DNA of 5,088 nt from Halieaceae bacterium UBA3479. GTDB taxonomy: Bacteria; Pseudomonadota; Gammaproteobacteria; Pseudomonadales; Halieaceae. Shown one piece after another: positions 1-5,088 of the stretch (position 1 is its first letter; each line of letters starts with the position of its first letter). A model generated the notes under the pieces. It worked only from the letters and a program-made list of their open reading frames with translations. It made no database searches and was not told the origin of the DNA. The DNA lies in assembly GCA_002377985.1 (NCBI GenBank), contig DFQW01000180.1, positions 1 to 5,088 of the forward strand, read 5' to 3'. A program made the translations under genes and the position numbers.

Positions 1-409
1 CAATTAACGCCAGTAGCAGCCTCAGTACTGAGCCGCGCGCGCTTACAGGGGTAGCCTCGGCGCCGTCCGGTACCGGATTTTGCGCCGCAAGGGCATTAAT
101 CAGATCTAGGCCCGCGATCGATTCTTGTGCTGCCTCATCAAGCCCCGACGTGCCATGCTGGGCCAGTGATGCGCGCGCGGCCTCGTAGTCTCCCGAGGCC
201 AGTTGCTGCAACGCAGCATCAAAGTGATCGACAGCCCCCACGGCATCACATGCGCATAGTGCGTCATCAGATGGCGCTCCTGCGCTCGGCGTCTTTGCAG
301 CCGCTTCCTCCTGTGGCGTGCCTTGATTACTCTCGGGAGACACTGCGCACCCAGACAAAAAGCCGGCGGTCAGAAAACCCAGAATCCAAACACGCAAACC
401 GCGACGCAC
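1..409 (-). CDS. Predicted outer-membrane lipoprotein of unknown function (partial, 3' end outside window)
   Basis: From GTG at 409 the frame stays open for 136 codons to the left edge. The N-terminus is a textbook lipoprotein signal peptide: positive MRRGLR, a hydrophobic stretch (about 7-18), and the lipobox LSGC with the lipidated Cys at residue 21. Ala at position +2 gives no inner-membrane retention signal, so the outer membrane is likely. A linker rich in Glu, Ala, Pro and Ser (about 25-48) follows, then a CxC pair (Cys52, Cys54). A helical part (about 58-110) includes FDAALQQLASGDYEAARASL, which looks like one TPR-like helical hairpin. The frame is also open upstream to an ATG at 496 inside lysS, but that start would put 29 extra residues before the signal peptide, and GTG 409 has the better ribosome site. 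I do not recognise the family. A YfhG/QseG-like lipoprotein is one guess, which a two-component system downstream would support. Confidence 0.75.
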   Translation of the reverse strand, partial: MRRGLRVWILGFLTAGFLSGCAVSPESNQGTPQEEAAAKTPSAGAPSDDALCACDAVGAVDHFDAALQQLASGDYEAARASLAQHGTSGLDEAAQESIAGLDLINALAAQNPVPDGAEATPVSARGSVLRLLLALI

Positions 410-417
410 GTAATGAA

Positions 418-437
418 CCTCTCTCTCTTTTAGAGAG
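418..437 (-). promoter_or_regulatory. Shine-Dalgarno sequence and overlapping CT/AG hairpin before the lipoprotein gene
   Basis: The minus strand reads CTCTCT AAAA GAGAGAGAGG. The AGAGG end is eight bases upstream of the GTG at 409, a good ribosome site that decides the start. CTCTCT (437-432) can pair with AGAGAG in several registers: loops of 3, 5 or 7 bases, ending at 423, 421 or 419. Some registers cover the Shine-Dalgarno sequence. The rest of the 70-base gap after lysS (410-479) shows no terminator with a T run. Confidence 0.55.
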
Positions 438-479
438 CTTAGCACTGTGCAGCTTGCGCGCACCAGCGCAGTGAGCGAC

Positions 480-1985
480 TCACGAAGTTTGCTCATGACG
501 CAAGTGCGGAAACAGGATCACGTCGCGAATGGACGGTGAGTCAGTCAACAGCATAACCAATCTGTCTATGCCGATTCCCTCACCCGCAGTTGGAGGCAGT
601 CCGTATTCCAGCGCCCTGATGTAATCATGGTCGAAGTGCATTGCCTCGTCGTCTCCCGCGTCTTTTGCCGCCACCTGCTCGCGAAATCGCTCGGCTTGAT
701 CCTCCGCATCATTCAGTTCGCTGAATCCGTTCGCCAACTCCCGACCACCGACAAAGAACTCAAAACGATCTGTCACAAACGGATCGTCGTCATTACGCCG
801 GGCCAAAGGTGACACCTCCGTGGGATAGGCCGTGATGAATGTCGGTTCCTGCAATTGCGCCTCTGCAGTCTCCTCAAAGATTTCAATCTGGATTTTGCCA
901 AGCCCCCAGTTATCGTCGATTGCAAGTCCCAGTTTTTTGGCGACTGCACAGGCGCCGTCTCTATCAGCCAAATCATCCAGCGTCAGGTCCGGGTTGAACT
1001 TGAGTATTGCCTCGACAACGGTCATCCGCGAAAACGGTTGGTCAAAGTGAAATGTGGTGTCGCCGTAACGAACCTCGGTGGTTCCCAATACTGCCTGGGT
1101 CAGCTCTCGCATGAGCTCTTCGGTAAGATCCATCGCATCGCGATAATCAGCATAAGCCCAATAAAACTCGAGCATCGTGAATTCCGGGTTATGTCGGGTC
1201 GACAACCCTTCATTACGAAAATTCCGATTAATTTCAAAAACCTTCTCAAGCCCGCCAACGGTGAGCCGCTTGAGGTACAACTCGGGTGCCACCCGCAAAT
1301 ACATCTCCATATCAAGGGCATTGTGATGGGTGACGAACGGGCGCGCGGTTGCGCCTCCCGCGATCGGGTGCAGCATGGGGGTCTCTACCTCCACAAAGCG
1401 CCTTTGGCCCAGAAATTGGCGTATGAACTGAATGGTGGCGGCTCGAATACGGAAAATCTCCCGCACCTCAGGGTTGACGATAAGGTCAACGTATCGCTGT
1501 CGGTACCGCATTTCCTGATCGACCAGCCCATGATACTTGTCTGGCAAAGGTCGCAGCGCCTTGGTCAGTAAGCGCCCTTCGGCCATGTTGATGTACAGAT
1601 CACCTTTACCGCTGCGGTGAAGTGGCCCCGAGGCCGCCACAATATCTCCGAGGTCCCAGGTTTTAATCGCCGCGACGGCATCGTCGGATAGCTGCTCGCG
1701 ATTGATATAGAGCTGGATAGTGCCCGACCCATCCTGAATCAGCAGAAACGCCCCCCGGTTACGAATCAACCGACCGGCCACAGAGAAATGACGATCCGCC
1801 GCCTCAAGCTCAGCCTTCTCGCTCGACTCAAATTCTGCTTGCAGGTCGCCCGCAAGTGCCGTGCGCCGGAAGTCGTTGGGGAATGCCGAACCGTGTTCGC
1901 GCAGAGCAGCCAACTTTGCGCGGCGCTCCGCAATCAACCGGTTCTCGTCTTCCGTTTGTTGGACGTTATCCACCGTAGACTCCAT
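480..1985 (-). CDS. lysS: Lysyl-tRNA synthetase, class II
   Basis: LysS joins lysine to tRNA-Lys using ATP in the cytoplasm. The product has 501 residues (505 in E. coli). An N-terminal helix with the FPNDFRR signature (35-41) leads into an OB-fold anticodon-binding domain at about 67-146. The class II catalytic core follows: motif 1 near 187-209 ending [14 protein letters not shown], motif 2 near 250-275 ([11 protein letters not shown] then [10 protein letters not shown]), and motif 3 at 461-480 with GEGIGIDR, whose Arg475 is the ATP-contacting residue. The OB fold is four residues shorter than E. coli around NRGAF, which agrees with recalled Pseudomonas LysS. The ATG start is 11 bases after the prfB stop. 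A purine-rich GAGATGA just upstream is a weak ribosome site, so coupling to prfB translation is likely. The stop is TGA at 482-480. Confidence 0.98.
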   Translation of the reverse strand: MESTVDNVQQTEDENRLIAERRAKLAALREHGSAFPNDFRRTALAGDLQAEFESSEKAELEAADRHFSVAGRLIRNRGAFLLIQDGSGTIQLYINREQLSDDAVAAIKTWDLGDIVAASGPLHRSGKGDLYINMAEGRLLTKALRPLPDKYHGLVDQEMRYRQRYVDLIVNPEVREIFRIRAATIQFIRQFLGQRRFVEVETPMLHPIAGGATARPFVTHHNALDMEMYLRVAPELYLKRLTVGGLEKVFEINRNFRNEGLSTRHNPEFTMLEFYWAYADYRDAMDLTEELMRELTQAVLGTTEVRYGDTTFHFDQPFSRMTVVEAILKFNPDLTLDDLADRDGACAVAKKLGLAIDDNWGLGKIQIEIFEETAEAQLQEPTFITAYPTEVSPLARRNDDDPFVTDRFEFFVGGRELANGFSELNDAEDQAERFREQVAAKDAGDDEAMHFDHDYIRALEYGLPPTAGEGIGIDRLVMLLTDSPSIRDVILFPHLRHEQTS

Positions 1986-1996
1986 TACACGTCATC

Positions 1997-3092
1997 TCAC
2001 AGACCCTTTTTCAGAGAGGCCTGAATAAAAGGATCCAATGCCCCATCGAGCACCGCTTGGGTGTTACGGGTTTCCACCCCTGTTCGTAAATCCTTGATAC
2101 GGGAATCATCCAGTACATAGGATCGGATCTGACTACCCCAGCCTATATCGGCTTTGCTGTCCTCCAGCGCCTGTTTTTCTGCGCTTCGCTTGAGCATCTC
2201 CATCTCGTAGAGCTTTGCCCGGAGCTGTTTCATGGCGTTATCGCGGTTCTGATGCTGGGACCGTTCGGTTTGACAGCTGGTAACAATGCCCGAGGGTTCG
2301 TGGGTAATACGCACCGCTGAGTCCGTCGTATTCACATGCTGACCGCCGGCACCAGAGGATCGATAAGTGTCCACCCTGAGATCCGCCGGATTAATCTCTA
2401 TCTCAATATCGTCATCGATCTCTGGGGATACAAACACAGAGGCAAAGGACGTGTGGCGACGACCACCACTGTCAAAGGGCGACTTTCTCACCAGTCGATG
2501 AACACCCGTCTCGGTGCGGAGCCAGCCAAACGCATAGTCCCCCTCAAATTGAATGGTCGCGCTTTTCAGGCCTGCAACCTCGCCTGCCGACGCCTCTACC
2601 AAAGTCGTTTTAAACCCTTTGTCCTCTCCCCATCGCAGGTACATGCGCAATAACATCTCCGCCCAGTCTTGCGCCTCGGTACCCCCAGAACCCGATTGAA
2701 TATCGAGATAGGCATTGTTGGGGTCCATCTCTCCCGCAAACATGCGCCGAAATTCCAACTTTTCCAATGCGGCCTCTAACTGGAGCAGATCATCCTCCAC
2801 CGACTGCACCGCGTCAGCATCCTCCTCATCCACCGCAAGATCGAGCAAATCCTTGGCATCAACGCAGCCCGCATCCAACTGTTCTATCGTGGCCACAACA
2901 GCTTCGAGTGATGCGCGCTCGCGCCCCAAGGCCTGAGCTTTCTCCGGATCGTCCCAAACACGGGGTTCTGACAGCTCCAGCTCAACCTCTTTCAGACGAT
3001 CTTTCTTGACGGCAAAGTCAAAGATACCCCCTGAGCACGTCTGTGCGTGCGCGGAGGTCTTTAATTTGATTGACGAGCGGTGCTACTTCCAC
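1997..3092 (-). CDS. prfB: Peptide chain release factor 2 (RF2), expressed by +1 programmed frameshift
   Basis: RF2 recognises UGA and UAA in the ribosome and triggers release of the finished protein. The coding sequence is join(3092..3021, 3019..1997), read on the minus strand: 24 codons from a GTG start, a skipped T at 3020, then 340 codons, giving 364 residues (365 in E. coli). The first segment ends in TDVLRGYL just before the in-frame TGA, as in E. coli RF2. After the shift the product contains the stop-codon-reading tripeptide SPF at residues 204-206 and the catalytic GGQ at 249-251, whose Gln is normally methylated by PrmC. The GGTEAQDWA stretch (136-144) and the [15 protein letters not shown] stretch near the C-terminus are also typical. 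Ser245 stands where E. coli K-12 has the unusual Thr246. The gene ends with TGA, itself an RF2 codon. lysS starts 11 bases downstream, as in the conserved prfB-lysS pair. Confidence 0.97.
3017..3032 (-). promoter_or_regulatory. prfB +1 frameshift site (SD-like element, slippery CUU, internal UGA)
   Basis: The minus strand reads AGGGGG TAT CTT TGA C. The Shine-Dalgarno-like AGGGGG (3032-3027) sits three bases before the slippery CTT (3023-3021), followed by TGA (3020-3018) and C (3017). As I recall the E. coli site, this matches it base for base. When RF2 is scarce the ribosome pauses at UGA, the P-site tRNA slips from CUU to UUU, and reading resumes at GAC. When RF2 is plentiful, translation stops after 24 residues. 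This gives negative autoregulation of RF2. Confidence 0.97.
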
Positions 3093-3239
3093 GGTCTAAG
3101 CTCCAATATCGGAAAAATCGCTGGCCATCGGTGGCTCAACGTGAGCGCTTCGGGCCGTACTGAATTGACAGGGCGTGAGTCTAAAGGGTTGCGGTGGCTC
3201 GTGCCATACGATCGCCGCCAGACCTCTCAGCTCGGCCCA
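3093..3239. other. Intergenic gap between recJ and prfB
   Basis: This is the longest non-coding stretch in the window. On the minus strand it holds a perfect 5-bp inverted repeat, GCTCA-CGT-TGAGC (3146-3134), flanked more loosely by GGCC at 3156-3153 and GGCC at 3126-3123, with a TTTTT run at 3117-3113. The T run is about 16 bases from the inner stem and the outer pairing has large internal loops, so I do not call a terminator. I found no minus-strand pair of -35 and -10 hexamers with normal spacing, so a prfB promoter here is possible but not shown. No RNA gene or plausible small ORF is visible. Confidence 0.6.
3101..3104 (-). promoter_or_regulatory. Shine-Dalgarno sequence of prfB
   Basis: GGAG lies eight bases upstream of the GTG at 3092-3090, an ideal distance. 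It fixes the prfB start, which cannot be found from the long reading frame because the first 24 codons are in another frame. Confidence 0.7.
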
Positions 3240-4976
3240 CTAAATTGCCCAGAACGAATCGATCACCAGCTGCGGCGACCGCTCGCCCCTATAGTCATTG
3301 ATCCCCAAGCGATAGAGCGCGCCCAAGCGCTGCAGCGGTTTTTCCAACCAGAGGGCTACATCGATGTTAAAGGCAATCGCCTCCACCTCGTGATCATCGA
3401 TTTCCAAAGACAGTTTAAGGTGCTTTTCTCCGACAATGCGGTGCTGCTTCACCGCAAAGTCACCGTCAAAGAGCGGCTCAGAAAATTGCTGCCCCCAGGG
3501 CCCTGCCCCGTTTACTTGTTCCGCAACTGTCAGCGTCAACTCTTCTGCCCGCAGGGCGCCATCACTATCCTGTATGCGCTGCGGCGGCTGATGGTTCAAG
3601 GTTGTGGCTATCGCATTGTTCAGCGCTCCCTGAAACTCATCGAGGCGCTCCTCGGGCAGAGTAAGTCCGGCAGCCATCGCATGACCACCAAATTTACTCA
3701 GCAACCCCGGATGCCGGGTGGCGACCAGATCCAGCATATCGCGAAGATGGATCCCCGGGATTGATCTACCAGAACCTTTTAGCCAACCATCGCCTGCCTG
3801 TGCAAATACCACAGTGGGCCTGTGCGTGTGCTCACGAATCCTCGACGCGAGAATTCCAATCACGCCTTGATGCCAAGTGGGGTCATAAAGTGTCATGGCA
3901 AAGGGCAGTGCCTCGTTTGCAAGATCCAAAGATTCCAACTGCAGCAACGCATCCTGCTGCATGGATTGCTCTATGTCCCGTCGCTCCCGGTTCAATTGAT
4001 GCAGGGTCTGGGCGCGCTCCCGGGCGGACACGGTGGATTCGGCCAACAGACACTCGATACCAATCGACATGTCATCCAGCCGCCCCGCCGCATTCAATCG
4101 TGGGCCGACAATAAAGCCCAGATCAGAGGCGGTCGCGGCACGATGATCCCGCCCCGCGACTTCGAACAGGGCTTCAATGCCCGGTCGCGCGCGCCCGGAG
4201 CGGATCCGCGCCAGACCAGCCGCCACGAGAATGCGGTTGTTACGATCCAGTGGCACAACATCCGCAACGGTACCCAGCGCAACCAGGTCCAGTGCATCCC
4301 CCAAATTGGGCGGCTCGATCCCGCGCTCTGCAAACCAGTTGCGCTGCCTGAGCGTTGCCCGCAGGGCACTGAGCACATAGAACATCACGCCGACGCCCGC
4401 GAGGGACTTGCTGGCAAACGTGCAGCCCGGTTGGTTGGGATTTACGATTACATCCGCCTCTGGCAATACCGACCCCGGCAGGTGATGATCGGTAATCAAT
4501 ACGCTGATCCCCAGCTGGCGCGCTGCCGCGACGCCCTCAACACTGGAGATGCCGTTATCCACTGTAACAATCAGGTCTGGCGCCTGCGCGGCTGCCAACT
4601 CGACAATTTCGGGGGTTAAGCCGTAACCAAACTCGAACCGGTTAGGCACCAGATAGCCCACCTCCAGCAATCCCATTTGCCGCAATACTGATACCGCCAT
4701 CGCGCAGCTCGTAGCGCCATCGGCATCAAAATCGCCCACGATGAGCACGCGCCCCTCGCCCTCAATCGCATCGGCCAGCAATTCGGCGGCGTCATTAATG
4801 CCGCGTAAGGCGTGCGGCGGTAATAGCCTGTCCAGCGCGAGCACCAGTTCATCAGGATGCCCGATGCCCCGATTGGCATAGATTTGCTTGAGTAGGTGGG
4901 GAAGCGCTGACGCTTGGAGCGCCGCGCTGATCTCGCCGTTCCGGCGACGAATCGTCGGGGCACTCAAGGCCGGCAC
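3240..4976 (-). CDS. recJ: Single-stranded-DNA-specific 5'-3' exonuclease RecJ
   Basis: The 578-residue product matches the usual RecJ length (577 in E. coli). RecJ is a cytoplasmic, metal-dependent nuclease that degrades single-stranded DNA from the 5' end in RecFOR recombination, mismatch repair and base excision repair. The DHH phosphoesterase motifs are intact: GDFDADG at residues 81-87, VDNGI at 139-143, TDHH at 162-165, GTVADVVPL at 235-243 and GPRLNAAGRLDD at 291-302. The DHHA1 part follows, with GSGRSIPG at 401-408 and FGGHAMAAG at 429-437. A C-terminal OB-fold region spans about 475-578. All expected metal ligands of these motifs appear present, so the enzyme should be active. The start is GTG, overlapping the thrC end by 13 bases; a TTG three codons downstream is a weaker alternative. 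The stop is TAG. prfB follows after 147 bases. Confidence 0.97.
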   Translation of the reverse strand: MPALSAPTIRRRNGEISAALQASALPHLLKQIYANRGIGHPDELVLALDRLLPPHALRGINDAAELLADAIEGEGRVLIVGDFDADGATSCAMAVSVLRQMGLLEVGYLVPNRFEFGYGLTPEIVELAAAQAPDLIVTVDNGISSVEGVAAARQLGISVLITDHHLPGSVLPEADVIVNPNQPGCTFASKSLAGVGVMFYVLSALRATLRQRNWFAERGIEPPNLGDALDLVALGTVADVVPLDRNNRILVAAGLARIRSGRARPGIEALFEVAGRDHRAATASDLGFIVGPRLNAAGRLDDMSIGIECLLAESTVSARERAQTLHQLNRERRDIEQSMQQDALLQLESLDLANEALPFAMTLYDPTWHQGVIGILASRIREHTHRPTVVFAQAGDGWLKGSGRSIPGIHLRDMLDLVATRHPGLLSKFGGHAMAAGLTLPEERLDEFQGALNNAIATTLNHQPPQRIQDSDGALRAEELTLTVAEQVNGAGPWGQQFSEPLFDGDFAVKQHRIVGEKHLKLSLEIDDHEVEAIAFNIDVALWLEKPLQRLGALYRLGINDYRGERSPQLVIDSFWAI

Positions 4977-5088
4977 TGCGCCTTCATAAAGGCGTGAATC
5001 GCGGTCAGGTCATTGTCCAGCGTATCGAACCGCTCTTCCCGATCGAATAGATCAGAGAGGTGTGGCGGCAATTGGGGTGTCTCGCCCG
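4964..5088 (-). CDS. thrC: Threonine synthase, C-terminal end (partial, 5' part outside window)
   Basis: Only the last 40 codons and a TGA stop (4966-4964) are visible; the gene enters from the right edge. The reading frame is open to the edge and ends in a charged tail that includes LPPHLSDLFDREERF, then a DNDLTAIHAFM stretch. This resembles the end of Pseudomonas-type threonine synthases as I recall them (PAHLADL...ER, then NDL...F). The enzyme is a cytoplasmic pyridoxal-phosphate enzyme that turns O-phosphohomoserine into threonine, the last step of the pathway. The catalytic lysine and PLP-binding regions lie outside the window, so the call rests on this tail and on the neighbourhood: thrC sits near recJ in Pseudomonas and related gammaproteobacteria. 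The stop lies 13 bases inside recJ. Another protein with a similar tail cannot be excluded. Confidence 0.75.
   Translation of the reverse strand, partial: GETPQLPPHLSDLFDREERFDTLDNDLTAIHAFMKAQCRP
4981..4985 (-). promoter_or_regulatory. Shine-Dalgarno sequence of recJ, inside thrC
   Basis: On the minus strand GAAGG is followed by CGCA and then the GTG at 4976-4974. The four-base gap is a little short but workable. It supports GTG 4976 as the start. The ATG at 4987-4985 is in the thrC frame, not the recJ frame. The ribosome site lies within thrC codons, so thrC translation would pass over it and recJ is probably translationally coupled. Confidence 0.5.

Noticed and set aside
127..474. 115-residue ORF on the plus strand
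   Set aside because: Its composition looks like antisense translation (many Arg, Pro, His and Ser), it has no recognisable domain, and the minus-strand frame here encodes a convincing lipoprotein signal peptide.
855..1571. 238-residue plus-strand ORF inside lysS
   Set aside because: It is fully antisense to the catalytic core of lysS, whose motifs are intact; the protein resembles no known family.
3133..3138. TTGAGC as the -35 box of a prfB promoter with GATATT as -10
   Set aside because: The spacing is 23 bases, too long for a sigma-70 promoter, and at 16 to 18 bases only a T-rich non-consensus stretch is found.
3165..3170. Perfect TTGACA -35 hexamer on the plus strand in the recJ-prfB gap
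   Set aside because: No -10-like hexamer occurs 16 to 18 bases downstream, and a plus-strand promoter here would only transcribe antisense to recJ.
3181..3207. Eight-codon minus-strand ORF (MARATATL) after recJ, a possible leader peptide
   Set aside because: It has no well-placed Shine-Dalgarno sequence, no diagnostic codon run, and no terminator-antiterminator structure after it.
3006..3764. 252-residue plus-strand ORF covering the recJ end and the recJ-prfB gap
   Set aside because: It is antisense to the recJ C-terminus and to the prfB leader, both well supported, and shows no domain of its own.
3822..4619. 265-residue plus-strand ORF inside recJ
   Set aside because: It is an antisense shadow of the conserved RecJ core.

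Overview
The window is a compact, G+C-rich housekeeping block in which every supported gene lies on the minus strand. From high to low coordinate, which is the direction of transcription, the order is: the end of thrC (threonine synthase), recJ (single-strand DNA exonuclease), prfB (release factor 2), lysS (lysyl-tRNA synthetase), and the start of a gene for a predicted lipoprotein that runs off the left edge. The recJ-prfB-lysS order is a well-known gammaproteobacterial arrangement, and thrC near recJ recalls Pseudomonas and relatives. The LysS sequence resembles recalled Pseudomonas LysS more than the E. coli enzyme, for example the short NRGAF stretch in the OB fold. My inference is a gammaproteobacterium of the Pseudomonas/Cellvibrio type, possibly marine. 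No genus can be named from the sequence alone.

Layout. 4964-5088 is the last 40 codons of thrC. recJ (3240-4976) starts at a GTG inside the thrC end, so the two genes overlap by 13 bases. A 147-base gap (3093-3239) separates recJ from prfB. prfB (1997-3092) needs a +1 programmed frameshift at an internal TGA (3018-3020) to give a 364-residue RF2; an ORF finder that ignores the shift reports only its last 310 residues. lysS (480-1985) follows after 11 bases. After a 70-base gap holding a small CT/AG hairpin next to a Shine-Dalgarno sequence, a GTG at 409 opens a lipoprotein gene that is cut by the window edge and easily missed.

Function. RF2 and LysS both serve translation, RecJ serves DNA repair and recombination, and ThrC ends threonine biosynthesis. 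The tight spacing of thrC/recJ and of prfB/lysS suggests co-transcription and translational coupling within each pair. The one clear regulatory device is the prfB frameshift, by which RF2 controls its own synthesis. I found no RNA genes, mobile elements, CRISPR arrays or convincing terminators. The window looks ordinary, and I see no sign of a new biological system. The least explained item is the lipoprotein downstream of lysS.
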